Positions 52,494-60,722 of a stretch of 64,000 nucleotides of DNA are shown one piece after another. The position numbers were made by a program, and so were the translations under genes. The notes beneath the pieces were generated by a model. The model was not told where the DNA came from. It did not search any database and worked only from the letters and a program-made list of their open reading frames with translations. The stretch is from JBBROS01 sp963752225 (GTDB lineage Bacteria > Pseudomonadota > Alphaproteobacteria > Acetobacterales > Acetobacteraceae), in NCBI GenBank assembly GCA_963752225.1, contig CAVVXS010000009.1, positions 1 to 64,000 of the forward strand. Reading direction: 5' to 3'. The stretch's first letter is position 1; each line of letters opens with the position of its first letter.

Positions 52494-53209
52494 GCAACGT
52501 GGGGGTCGCCCGAAAGCGCGCGCGGGTCGTCGTCGATCAGCACCACATGCAGCCGCCGCGGCCCGTGCGCGCCCAGCTCCAGCGTCTGCTCGATGTCGGC
52601 CGAACGGGATGGCCCGGTGACCAGCATGACGTTGCGCGGCATGAAGCCGCCCGAAGGTTGTGGCCCGTGCTCGGTGCGCAGCAAGTCCCAGGCGTCCTCA
52701 TAGGCGCCCACCACGCGGGTGGCGCGCAGCACGGCGATCGCGGTGTCGGGCAGCAGGTTGACCGTGGTGGGGCGCGCCGGCGCACTCGGCAGCATCAGGG
52801 TGCCGGTCTCGGCGATGCCGGCGAAGACCTGCTGCACGCTCACGAGGTCGGTCGGTTCGGCCCGGCCCTCGCGGACCCGCAGCAGCGGGCGGTCGGACCA
52901 CGGCATCGCCTGCAGCTCGGGGTGCGGCGACATCACCAGCTCGCTCGGCAGGTTCTGGCCGGCCAGGTAGTCCGCGACCGCCTCCGGCACGGCGTCCGCG
53001 TCCGGCACCCGGGTGACGGTGCCGAACTCCTTCTCGACGTTGCGCACGAACAGCAGGATCTGGTCCGGCCGGGCAACCTGGCTGCGGGCCGGGATCAGAT
53101 GGCGCGGCGGCCGGGCCATGCGGCCGCGCAGCATCGCCTGCTGGTCGGCCGGCAGCTCGCGGCGCCGGAGGCCGCGGCGGATGGCGCCCAGGATTTCGGC
53201 CCGGCTCAT
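52472..53209 (-). CDS. lutC: Lactate utilization protein C (LUD domain)
   Basis: The 245-residue LUD-domain protein starts MSRAEILGAIRRGLRRRELP. It contains VSVQQVFAGIAETGTLMLPS and NVMLVTGPSRSADIEQTLELG, followed by GPRRLHVVLIDD, family hallmarks. LutABC oxidises L-lactate; LutC is a subunit without clusters. Its ATG overlaps the lutB stop by four bases. The longer frame to 53665 is spurious. Confidence 0.9.
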   Translation of the reverse strand: MSRAEILGAIRRGLRRRELPADQQAMLRGRMARPPRHLIPARSQVARPDQILLFVRNVEKEFGTVTRVPDADAVPEAVADYLAGQNLPSELVMSPHPELQAMPWSDRPLLRVREGRAEPTDLVSVQQVFAGIAETGTLMLPSAPARPTTVNLLPDTAIAVLRATRVVGAYEDAWDLLRTEHGPQPSGGFMPRNVMLVTGPSRSADIEQTLELGAHGPRRLHVVLIDDDPRALSGDPHVACDAPAT

Positions 53210-54636
53210 TTGGCGGCCGCTCGCTGCTGCCGGGCATAGCGGGCGAAGAACGTGTCGCCCTCGGGCGCCGGCAGGTCGCGTCCCGCCGTCCAGCCGCCGG
53301 CGAACGGCAAGGACGCGAACCGCCCGCGCTTGCGGCCCAGCAAGGCCAAGGCCGCGGCACCCGCCCGGGTCGCCATCCGGTAAAGCCCGGGCCGCCGGGC
53401 GAAGAAGCCCCACACCCCGAGGTTGCCGCGGATCGCCGCCGGCTGCAGGTGACGCTCGAACTCGCGTTCGCGCCAATGCCGCATCATCTTCGGCAGCGGG
53501 ATCTTGACCGGGCAGACGCTTTCGCACTTGCCGCAGAAGGTGCTGGCGTTCGGCAGGTGCCCGGCCTTGTCCACCCCGATCAGGCTCGGCGTCAGCACCG
53601 AGCCCATCGGCCCCGGATACACCCAGCCATAGGCATGGCCGCCGACCGCGCCGTAAACCGGGCAATGGTTCATGCAGGCGGCGCAGCGGATGCAGCGCAA
53701 CATCTCCTGGAACTCGGTGCCCATCATCGCCGAGCGGCCGTTATCCAGCAGCACGACATGGTATTCCTGCGGCCCATCGAGGTCGCCGGGCCGCCGGCCG
53801 CCGGTGCTGAAGGTGGTGTAGACCGAAAAATCCTGGCCGGTGGCCGAACGCGCCAGCACGCGCAACAGGCTTGTCGCGTCCTCCAAGGTCGGGACGCATT
53901 TCTCGATGCTGGCGAGCGCGATGTGCACGCGGGGCAGCGTCTGGGTCAGATCGCCATTGCCTTCGTTGGTGACGATGACGCTGCTGCCGGTCTCGGCGAC
54001 CAGGAAATTGGCACCGGTGATGCCGACGTCGGCGGCCAGGAACTTCTCGCGCAGCCGGCCGCGCGCCTCGGTCAGGATGTCCCGCCGCTCGTTGAACACC
54101 CGGTCGGCCGGCAGATCGGTGTGCGACAGCCGGAACTGCGCCTCCCAGTCCTCGCGGTTGAGGTGGAAGGCCGGCGCGATAATGTGGCTCGGCGTCTCGT
54201 GGCGGAGCTGGATGATGTACTCGCCGAGGTCGGTCTCGACCGGGGTGATCCCGTGGGCGGACAGGTGGTCGTTGATTCCGAGCTCCTCGGAGATCATCGA
54301 CTTCCCTTTCGTCACCGTGCGCGCGCCGGCGTCACGGCATATCTTGAGCACGGCTGCCCGCGCATCCTCGGCAGTACTGCACCAATGCACGTGGCCGCCG
54401 GCGGCTTCGACGTTGGCGGCATACTGCTCGAGGTAGAAGTCGAGATGCGCCAGCGCATGGTTCTTGATGTCCCGCGCGGTGTCCCGCAGGCGCTCGAACT
54501 CCGGCAGGTTGGCGACTGCGGCGGTGCGCCGCGCCATGAACTGCGGCTTGCTGAACTTCAGCGCCTTTTGCAACCCGGCGTCGGCCAGCGCCGCGGTGGC
54601 GTTCTGCTTGAAGCGGGGCGAGGTGGTGGTCAGCAT
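53206..54636 (-). CDS. lutB: Iron-sulfur protein LutB of lactate oxidation
   Basis: The 476-residue protein begins with a LUD-like domain (SMISEELGINDHLSAHG, FLVAETGSSVIVTNEGNGDL), then two 4Fe-4S sites, CIRCAACMNHCPVYGAVGG and CGKCESVCPVKIPLPKMM, and a C-terminal DUF3390-like tail. It acts with LutA and LutC to oxidise L-lactate to pyruvate. No lutA gene is next to it. A 17-base hairpin lies in its leader over the ribosome site. Confidence 0.92.
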   Translation of the reverse strand: MLTTTSPRFKQNATAALADAGLQKALKFSKPQFMARRTAAVANLPEFERLRDTARDIKNHALAHLDFYLEQYAANVEAAGGHVHWCSTAEDARAAVLKICRDAGARTVTKGKSMISEELGINDHLSAHGITPVETDLGEYIIQLRHETPSHIIAPAFHLNREDWEAQFRLSHTDLPADRVFNERRDILTEARGRLREKFLAADVGITGANFLVAETGSSVIVTNEGNGDLTQTLPRVHIALASIEKCVPTLEDATSLLRVLARSATGQDFSVYTTFSTGGRRPGDLDGPQEYHVVLLDNGRSAMMGTEFQEMLRCIRCAACMNHCPVYGAVGGHAYGWVYPGPMGSVLTPSLIGVDKAGHLPNASTFCGKCESVCPVKIPLPKMMRHWREREFERHLQPAAIRGNLGVWGFFARRPGLYRMATRAGAAALALLGRKRGRFASLPFAGGWTAGRDLPAPEGDTFFARYARQQRAAAK

Positions 54637-54637
54637 C

Positions 54638-54654
54638 GGCAGGGATCTCCTGCC
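54638..54654 (-). promoter_or_regulatory. Hairpin covering the lutB ribosome-binding site
   Basis: On the minus strand GGCAGG-AGATC-CCTGCC pairs perfectly and sits one base before the lutB ATG. The AGGAG ribosome site lies in its 5' arm and loop, so the fold would hide it. A translational switch or binding site is possible; only the pairing is seen. Confidence 0.3.
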
Positions 54655-54738
54655 CCACCATGTAGTGCGGTTTGCCGGGGCGGTATAGCGGGCCGCCCCG
54701 TCGCATGGCGTGAGGGTGTGTGGCGTTCGTCGCGCAGG

Positions 54739-55335
54739 TTAGGCCTTGGCCCGCGCCCGCCGCCGCTTCGGCGCTTCGGCCACCGGCTCCGGCTCGGGTT
54801 CCGGCTCCTCCTCGCTGCCTTCCGCGTCCTCGTCCTCTTCCCCGCCTTCCTGCTCGGCGGCTTCCGGGTTCAGCGCCCGCAGCGCGATGTCGTTCAGGTG
54901 CTCGTCGGCGTCCTTCTCCTCCTGCAGGATCTCCTCCAGGATCTCGGCTGCCTCGTCGAGCTGCATCGACCGGGCCCAAGCCGCCATCGCGCCGTAGCGG
55001 GCGATCTCGTAGTGCTCGGCCGCCTGCTGGCAGGCGATCAGCGCCGCATCCAGCACCGGGCCCTTCTCGCCCTCTTGGATGGCCTCGTTGCACTCCTCCA
55101 TCAGCCCGTCCATCGCGGCGCAGGTCTTGGCGCGCGGCTTCTTGCCGAGGGCGGCGAACACCTCGGCCAGCCGTTCCACTTGCTTCTGGGTCTGCTCGCG
55201 ATGGTGCTGCAGCGCTTCCTTGACTTCGTCGTTCTGCACCGCCCGCATCACCTTGGCCATGCCGCGCAGCCCAAGCTTCTCGGCATAGTAGATGTCCTGC
55301 AGGAAGTGCAGCATCAGTTCGTTCATGTCATTCAT
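54739..55335 (-). CDS. YciE/YciF ferritin-like protein (DUF892)
   Basis: The 198-residue protein starts MNDMNELMLHFLQDIYYAEK and forms a four-helix ferritin-like domain; metal-ligand type Glu and His occur in HHREQTQKQVERL and QQAAEHYEIARYGAM. The last 45 residues are a Glu/Pro-rich linker and a basic end PKRRRARAKA, unusual for the family and perhaps nucleic-acid binding. CAGGAG precedes the ATG at 55335. Likely a stress-induced protein. Confidence 0.87.
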   Translation of the reverse strand: MNDMNELMLHFLQDIYYAEKLGLRGMAKVMRAVQNDEVKEALQHHREQTQKQVERLAEVFAALGKKPRAKTCAAMDGLMEECNEAIQEGEKGPVLDAALIACQQAAEHYEIARYGAMAAWARSMQLDEAAEILEEILQEEKDADEHLNDIALRALNPEAAEQEGGEEDEDAEGSEEEPEPEPEPVAEAPKRRRARAKA

Positions 55336-55437
55336 TCTTCGCTCCTGCGAGTTGGCGCTTCCTGCGCGTGGAGAGAAAAAACGGGACGGCTTTGCGAGTT
55401 GCCTTCGACCACGCAACCGTCACTGCGCTTGCGTCCG

Positions 55438-55467
55438 TTGCCGCGGCCGGCACGGCCGCCCTATGCT
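55438..55467 (+). promoter_or_regulatory. Candidate promoter of the RHH gene
   Basis: TTGCCG (55438-55443) and TATGCT (55462-55467) are 18 bases apart and about 35 bases before the RHH start. Each is a fair match to sigma70 boxes. The 163-base gap between the YciE and RHH genes holds nothing else evident. Confidence 0.3.
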
Positions 55468-55498
55468 CGGGCGCCACGCACCCGAAACAGGAAACGCC

Positions 55499-55801
55499 AT
55501 GTGCCGGCTGTTCAAGACTCAGGACCCCGCCACCTACCAGTGTGAAACCCGGCCGCTGCGCCTGCACGGCCACGCGACCTCGATCCGGCTCGAGACCGCG
55601 TTCTGGGACATCCTCGACGAGATCGCCGCGCGCGAAGGCATGCCGCTCGCCCGCTTCTGCGCCATCCTGCACGACGAAGTCGTTGAACAGCAGGGCGCGG
55701 TCGGCAACTTCGCGTCGTTCCTGCGCGTGACCTGCCTGCATTACCTGCGGCACAAGGACGTCTACCTGACGCAACTATCGGAAAAAACCTTGGTGTCGTA
55801 G
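55499..55801 (+). CDS. Ribbon-helix-helix domain protein (RHH_4-like)
   Basis: The 100-residue protein opens MCRLFKTQDPATYQCETRPL and has HGHATSIRLETAFWDILDEIA, the arylsulfotransferase-like RHH_4 pattern common in alphaproteobacteria. RHH dimers often bind DNA, but these short proteins are poorly studied. GGAAA precedes the ATG; the longer frame is discarded. Confidence 0.83.
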   Translation: MCRLFKTQDPATYQCETRPLRLHGHATSIRLETAFWDILDEIAAREGMPLARFCAILHDEVVEQQGAVGNFASFLRVTCLHYLRHKDVYLTQLSEKTLVS

Positions 55802-55871
55802 CCCGGTACTACCTGCCGCCAAACGGCCCCGCCTAGCCTCGCCGCAACAAACGACTTGGCGGCGGAAACGG

Positions 55872-56255
55872 ATGGCGGCACGGCTTTGCGCATGGATGTC
55901 GGCGATCGGGCTGGTGCCCGTCTTGGCGTGGGCGCAGTTCCCGACCGAGACGCCGAAACCGACGCCCGCCGCGCTGTTCCGCACCCAATGCGGCACCTGC
56001 CACGTGATCAACCCGGCCGACGGGCAGCGCCAAGGTCCGCCGCTGGCCGGCGTGATCGGCCGCAAGCCCGGCGCCGTCGAGGGCTACAAATACTCGGGCA
56101 ATTACGCGAGCGCCGATTTCGTGTGGGATCCGCCGCACCTCGACGCCTATCTCACCAACCCGCAGGCGGTGATCCCCGGCAGCGTCATGGCGTACTGCCA
56201 AGCCAATGCGCAGACCCGCGCCACCATCATCGCCTATCTGCAGGAGCAGCACTGA
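55872..56255 (+). CDS. Periplasmic class I c-type cytochrome
   Basis: The 127-residue protein has a signal peptide (to about residue 21, AWA) and a heme-binding CGTCHVINPADG near residue 40, with GPPLAGVIGRKPGAVEGYKY after it and a methionine in PGSVMAYC as probable sixth ligand. It resembles mono-heme cytochrome c2-type carriers. It overlaps the glyoxalase by one base, and the GMC dehydrogenase lies just downstream, for which it could accept electrons. Confidence 0.9.
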   Translation: MAARLCAWMSAIGLVPVLAWAQFPTETPKPTPAALFRTQCGTCHVINPADGQRQGPPLAGVIGRKPGAVEGYKYSGNYASADFVWDPPHLDAYLTNPQAVIPGSVMAYCQANAQTRATIIAYLQEQH

Positions 56256-56656
56256 TGGCCCCCGCCAAAGCCGTCCACTCGATGATCCGCGTGCGGGACG
56301 AGGCGCGCTCGATCGAGTTCTACCGGACCGCCTTCGGGCTCGACGTCGCCGACCGCTACGACTTCGAGGGCTTCACGCTCGTCTACTTGAGCAACGCTGC
56401 CTCGCCGTTCGAAGTCGAGCTCACGGTCAACAAGGACCGCGACAAGCCGTACGAGCTGGGCGACGGCTACGGCCACCTCGCAGTGGTGGTGGACGACGTG
56501 GACGCGGAGCATGCCCGGGTGACGGCAGCCGGGCTGCCCGCGACGCCGCTGCGCGACTTCCAGCACGAGGGCCGCACGCTTGCGCGGTTTTTCTTCATGA
56601 CCGACCCCGATGGGTACAAGATCGAAGTGATCCGCAAGGGCGGCCGGTTCGGCTAA
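56255..56656 (+). CDS. Glyoxalase I / VOC-family lyase
   Basis: The 133-residue protein has the four metal ligands of lactoylglutathione lyase: AVHSMIRV (His), FEVELTVN (Glu), GYGHLAVVV (His) and YKIEVIRKG (Glu), together with RSIEFYRTAFGL. It detoxifies methylglyoxal with glutathione. The ATG overlaps the cytochrome stop. Its link to the following GMC system may be aldehyde detoxification. Confidence 0.88.
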   Translation: MAPAKAVHSMIRVRDEARSIEFYRTAFGLDVADRYDFEGFTLVYLSNAASPFEVELTVNKDRDKPYELGDGYGHLAVVVDDVDAEHARVTAAGLPATPLRDFQHEGRTLARFFFMTDPDGYKIEVIRKGGRFG

Positions 56657-56711
56657 CGCGACCAGAAATTTCGGATGACCGCCAGCAGAGCGGCACCAAC
56701 AGGAGGGCACG

Positions 56712-57263
56712 ATGAGGACCGTCGACAAGCGAACCCAATTCAACCGGCGCACGATCCTGCGCGGCGGCGCCACCATCCTGCCCGCCGCCGCACTTGCCAG
56801 CGTCGGCGCCGGCATCACCGCCGAGGCGGCCTGGGCGCAGGAAGCCAAGTCTTTTACCCCGCACGTCATGGCAACGCTGGTGAAGGCGTCGCGCGACATC
56901 TACCCGCATGACCAGATCCCGGACTCGTTCTACGTCACCGCCGTCACCCCCTGGGACGACAAGGCGGCCGCGGACGACAAGTTCAAGGCGCTGCTCGTGG
57001 ACGGCGTCGCCCGGCTCGACAGCGACGCGCGCGACCGGTTCGGGTCCGAGTACCTGCGCACCCCATGGGAAGCCGACCGCGTCCGCGTGCTGCAAGGCAT
57101 CGAGCAGAGCGCGTTCTTCAAGAAGATCCGCAGCGACCTCGTGGTCTCGCTCTACAACCAGCCGGAAATCTGGCCGAAATTCGGCTACGAGGGACCGTCC
57201 GCCGAGTACGGCGGCTACCTGCACCGCGGCTTCGACGACATCGATTGGCTGCCGACGGCGTAG
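56712..57263 (+). CDS. Tat-exported small subunit of GMC dehydrogenase (gluconate 2-dehydrogenase subunit 3-like)
   Basis: The 183-residue protein has a twin-arginine signal (QFNRRTILRGGATILPAAAL, cleavage near AWAQ). The mature part has FTPHVMATLVKASRDIYPHD and YNQPEIWPKFGYEGPSAEYGG. It lies 55 bases before the GMC gene with AGGAGG upstream. Subunits of this kind stabilise and export membrane-linked gluconate, fructose or sorbitol dehydrogenases. Confidence 0.83.
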   Translation: MRTVDKRTQFNRRTILRGGATILPAAALASVGAGITAEAAWAQEAKSFTPHVMATLVKASRDIYPHDQIPDSFYVTAVTPWDDKAAADDKFKALLVDGVARLDSDARDRFGSEYLRTPWEADRVRVLQGIEQSAFFKKIRSDLVVSLYNQPEIWPKFGYEGPSAEYGGYLHRGFDDIDWLPTA

Positions 57264-57318
57264 GCACGCGGCGAAAGCTTAACTCGGCAAGAAACGGCAC
57301 CCCCGGGAGGGTTCGCAT

Positions 57319-58887
57319 ATGGCAACATTCGACGTGAACGACGACAGCGTGGTCTGCATCGTCGGCTCCGGCGCCGGCGGCGGCACGCTGGGCAACGAAC
57401 TGGCGCAGAAGGGCATCAAGGTGGTGATCCTCGAGGCCGGGGAGCGCTATCTGCCGCAGGACTACGTCAACAACGAATGGGAAAGCTTCACCCAGCTCGC
57501 GTGGAAGGACATGCGCACCACGTCGGGGACGTGGCGCGTGTCGCGCGACTTCCCGAACCTGCCGGCCTGGATCGTCAAAGCGGTCGGCGGCTCCACCGTG
57601 CACTGGGCCGGCGCCTCGCTCCGCTTCGAGGAGCACGAGTTCAAGGTCCGCTCCACCTACGGCAACTTGCCCGGCGCCAACCTGCTCGACTGGCCCATCA
57701 CCCTCGCCGACCTCGCGCCCTATTACGAGAAGGCCGAGTTCAAGATGGGCACGACCCGCACGAACGGCATTCCCGGACTGCCCGGCAACAACAACTTCAA
57801 GGTCATGGAGGCGGGCGCCAAGCGCGTAGGCTACAAGGAAGTCCACACCGGGCGCATGTCGATCAACAGCCAGCCGCGCGACGGCCGCGGCTCCTGCCAG
57901 CAGATCGGCTTCTGCTTCCAGGGCTGCAAATCCGGCGCCAAATGGTCCACCGCCTATACCGAGATCCCCAAGGGCGAGGCGACCGGCAACCTCGAGGTGC
58001 GCACCGGCAGCATGGTGCACAAAATCGAGCATGACAGCTCCGGCAAGGTCACCGGCGTGCTGTATTCCGACGCCGACGGGGCCATGCACCGGCAAAAGGC
58101 GCGCGTGGTCGCGGTGGCCGGCAACTCACTGGAGAGCCCGCGCCTGCTGCTCAACAGTGCCTCGCCGATGTTCCCCGACGGGCTCGCGAACAGCTCCGGC
58201 CAGGTCGGGCGCAACTACATGCGGCACATGACCGGCAACGTCTACGCGTCGTTCGAAAAGCCGGTGCACATGTATCGCGGCACCACCATGGCCGGCATCA
58301 TCCGCGACGAGGCGCGTCACGACCCCAAGCGCGGCTTCGTCGGCGGCTACGAGATGGAGACGGTATCGCTCGGCGTGCCGTTCATGGCCGCCTTCGCCGA
58401 CCCGGGCGGCTGGGGCCGTTCGTTCACCTCGATCATGGACGACTACTCGCATCTGGCCGGCATGTGGCTGATCGGCGAGGACATGCCGCGTGAAACCAAC
58501 CGCATCACGCTCGACCCGACGGCCAAGGACAAGCAAGGCCTGCCGGTCGCGAGCGTCCACTTCGACGACCACGACAACGACATCGCCATGCGCAACCATG
58601 CGATTCAGCAGGGCTCGGCGGTCTACAATGCGGTGGGCGCCATCCGTATCATCCCCACCCCGCCCTACCCCAGCACGCACAACATGGGCACCAACCGCAT
58701 GAGCGAGAAGCCGCGCGACGGCGTGGTGAACAAGTTTGGCCAGACCCACGACATCAAGAACCTGTTCGTCAGCGACGGCAGCCAGTTCACGAGCGGGGCG
58801 GCGTGCAACCCGACGCTCACGATCGTCGCGCTGGCGATCCGGCAGGCGGACACGATCGCTGGGATGATGGGCCGGCGGGAGGTCTGA
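57319..58887 (+). CDS. GMC-family FAD-dependent oxidoreductase (membrane dehydrogenase large subunit)
   Basis: The 522-residue flavoprotein starts MATFDVNDDSVVCIVGSGAG and has the FAD Rossmann motif GSGAGGGTLGNELAQKG, VGGSTVHWAGASLRF, and C-terminal STHNMGTNRM and GAACNPTLTIVALAIRQAD. It lacks its own signal peptide, so it probably rides with the Tat subunit upstream. Likely substrates are alcohols or sugars. GGGAGGG precedes the ATG. Confidence 0.92.
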   Translation: MATFDVNDDSVVCIVGSGAGGGTLGNELAQKGIKVVILEAGERYLPQDYVNNEWESFTQLAWKDMRTTSGTWRVSRDFPNLPAWIVKAVGGSTVHWAGASLRFEEHEFKVRSTYGNLPGANLLDWPITLADLAPYYEKAEFKMGTTRTNGIPGLPGNNNFKVMEAGAKRVGYKEVHTGRMSINSQPRDGRGSCQQIGFCFQGCKSGAKWSTAYTEIPKGEATGNLEVRTGSMVHKIEHDSSGKVTGVLYSDADGAMHRQKARVVAVAGNSLESPRLLLNSASPMFPDGLANSSGQVGRNYMRHMTGNVYASFEKPVHMYRGTTMAGIIRDEARHDPKRGFVGGYEMETVSLGVPFMAAFADPGGWGRSFTSIMDDYSHLAGMWLIGEDMPRETNRITLDPTAKDKQGLPVASVHFDDHDNDIAMRNHAIQQGSAVYNAVGAIRIIPTPPYPSTHNMGTNRMSEKPRDGVVNKFGQTHDIKNLFVSDGSQFTSGAACNPTLTIVALAIRQADTIAGMMGRREV

Positions 58888-58897
58888 CGAGACCTCC
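58878..58897. terminator. Hairpin terminator after the GMC gene
   Basis: GGAGGTCT (58878-58885) and AGACCTCC (58890-58897) flank GACG, an exact eight-base stem that includes the stop codon of the GMC gene. TTCGCTT follows. It lies between convergent genes and could act for both. Confidence 0.6.
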
Positions 58898-58902
58898 TTC
58901 GC

Positions 58903-59883
58903 TTACCGCTCGCGCAGCAACCCCGACAGCGTCGCGAGCCGGCGGCTTTCCGTCATGCTGGCCGCGACCGCCAAGGCCGCTTCCAGCGCCCGTCGCCCGG
59001 CGGCCGCGTCGACCAGCACCGGGGCGCCGTCGAGGCACGAGGCCACGAACGCCTCGTGCTCGGCGGCCATGCTGTCATGTTCGGTCCAGCTCAGCTCCTC
59101 GCGCCGGTAGCCGCCGGTGCCGGGCAGCGGCAGGCCGCGTGCCTTGCCGATCATCACCAGCTTGCGGTCGACGAAGTTGGCCGAGAGATAGCCCTCCTCG
59201 GAAAACAGCCGCATGCGCCGCTCGGTCTTGAGCGAGATGCGGCTCGCGGTGATGGTCGCGACGCAGCCATTGGCGAACCGCACCCGCGCGTTGGCGATGT
59301 CCTCGTGCTCGCTGCTGACGGCGGCGCCGACCGCGTCCACGCTGCTGATCGGGCTGTCGACCAGCGACAGCACAAGGTCGAGGTCGTGGATCATCAAATC
59401 GAGGATCACCGACACGTCGGTCCCGCGCGGCTTGAACGGGGCGATGCGCGCCGCCTCGATGTAAAGCGGTCGGGTGATGCGGGACGAGATCGCCTTGTGC
59501 TCGGCGCTGTAGCGCAGCAGGTGCCCGACCTGCAGCACCCGTCCGGCCTGCTTGGCCAAATCCGCGAGTTCGTCCGCCTGCTCGAGCGTGGAGGCGATCG
59601 GCTTCTCGATCAGCACATGCCGCCCGGCCCGCAGCGCGTCGGAGGCGAGCCGATGGTGCACCTCGGCGGGGGCGGCGATGATCAGCGCGTCGGCCGCGTC
59701 CAGCAACGCCGGGAAGGCCAGCGCGGGGGCGCCGCCGGCTTCGCGGCCGACGGCGGCGGCACGCGCCATGTCCGGATCGAACAAGCCCGTCAGCTGCGCG
59801 CGCCCGCTCGCGGCGACCTTCATCGCGTGAAAGCGGCCGAAATGCCCGGCGCCGGCGATGCCGATTCGAAGCTGTCCCGCCAT
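58903..59883 (-). CDS. Gfo/Idh/MocA-family oxidoreductase
   Basis: The 326-residue NAD(P)-dependent enzyme starts MAGQLRIGIAGAGHFGRFHA and has AGRHVLIEKPIASTLEQAD (catalytic Lys in EKP), LQVGHLLRYSAEH and VILDLMIHDLDLVLSL. Members act on sugars, inositols or UDP-sugars. The ATG at 59883 is preferred; the frame to 60054 adds an unsupported leader. It is divergent from the polyhistidine gene. Confidence 0.9.
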   Translation of the reverse strand: MAGQLRIGIAGAGHFGRFHAMKVAASGRAQLTGLFDPDMARAAAVGREAGGAPALAFPALLDAADALIIAAPAEVHHRLASDALRAGRHVLIEKPIASTLEQADELADLAKQAGRVLQVGHLLRYSAEHKAISSRITRPLYIEAARIAPFKPRGTDVSVILDLMIHDLDLVLSLVDSPISSVDAVGAAVSSEHEDIANARVRFANGCVATITASRISLKTERRMRLFSEEGYLSANFVDRKLVMIGKARGLPLPGTGGYRREELSWTEHDSMAAEHEAFVASCLDGAPVLVDAAAGRRALEAALAVAASMTESRRLATLSGLLRER

Positions 59884-60074
59884 GAAGCGGGATGTATCAG
59901 CCGCCGGCGGCGGCGGCCAGAGCCGCGCATCGAGCAGGATCGTCACGGCCGAATCTGCCGCCCGGCACAATCTGCCGACCTGGTCGCCTGAATGTTTCCT
60001 TTTCCAACAATGCGGTAGCAATGGTCCGCCGCTTGCAGCCACGCTGCCGTGCAACCGCGCGCGGGAGAACAGAC

Positions 60075-60551
60075 ATGCTTGTAGGAGCCCTCGGCGTCGA
60101 GGCGGTCTCCGGACTCTACCAGGCCCTCAGAGGACATGGCGGCAACCAGGACGCCGCGCCGTTTCAGATACCCGGGATCGAGCCGGTCTCGCTGACCGCG
60201 CCGCAACCGCCGGACGGTGAAACCGCCATCAGCAAGGCGGCGTCGAAGGTCATCGCCGACCTGAAATCGCTGCTGCTGGGCGTGCAGGCGGCGAACGGCG
60301 ATGGATCGTCCGGCGCAACCGATCCGGCAGCGGCTGCCGGACCGGCCAAGGCGGGCGGGCACCATCACCATCATCACCACGGTGGCGGCAGCGGGTCGGC
60401 GACGGCGACGTCCACTGCCACCACGGTATCTGCAACCGCAACCAACCAGTCCGATGCGGTCGAGACCGGGCTTGCGCAGCTGACGAAGGCGCTGTCCGCT
60501 TACACGCAACCGGCCCGTTCGACTGCGGCCTCGACCCAGTCGATCGCCTGA
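60075..60551 (+). CDS. Hypothetical protein with a seven-histidine tract
   Basis: The 158-residue protein begins MLVGALGVEAVSGLYQALRG, shows no signal peptide, and has a helix-prone region KAASKVIADLKSLLLGVQAA, then a Gly-rich tract with HHHHHHH (about 60370-60390), and a Ser/Thr/Ala-rich end with GLAQLTKALSAY. GGGAGA precedes the ATG. Mixed CAC/CAT codons show it is natural. Nickel or zinc binding is possible. The family is unknown to me. Confidence 0.65.
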   Translation: MLVGALGVEAVSGLYQALRGHGGNQDAAPFQIPGIEPVSLTAPQPPDGETAISKAASKVIADLKSLLLGVQAANGDGSSGATDPAAAAGPAKAGGHHHHHHHGGGSGSATATSTATTVSATATNQSDAVETGLAQLTKALSAYTQPARSTAASTQSIA

Positions 60552-60563
60552 CCGACCTCCGAT

Positions 60564-60578
60564 CGGGCAAAATGCCCG
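60564..60578 (+). terminator. Short hairpin after the polyhistidine gene
   Basis: CGGGCA and TGCCCG flank AAA 12 bases after the stop. The stem is only six pairs and no T-run follows. The 171-base gap to secD also holds a tandem 11-base repeat (TTGCGCC-type) near 60650-60671 and nothing else clear. Confidence 0.35.
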
Positions 60579-60722
60579 GCCAGGCCGCCCGCCTGCCTCG
60601 CCGGCTAGATCGGGCTCGGCTGGCCCCGGGCTGCGCCCCCGTCGCACCCCGTTGCGCCAGGGTTGCGCCGGGAACACCGCCCCGGCATACCGGCGCTCGA
60701 TTGCCGGAGACGCCTGCCCGCC

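Noticed and set aside
60370..60390. Seven-histidine run considered as a cloning tag or vector trace.
   Set aside because: It lies inside a natural gene with mixed His codons and native flanking sequence.
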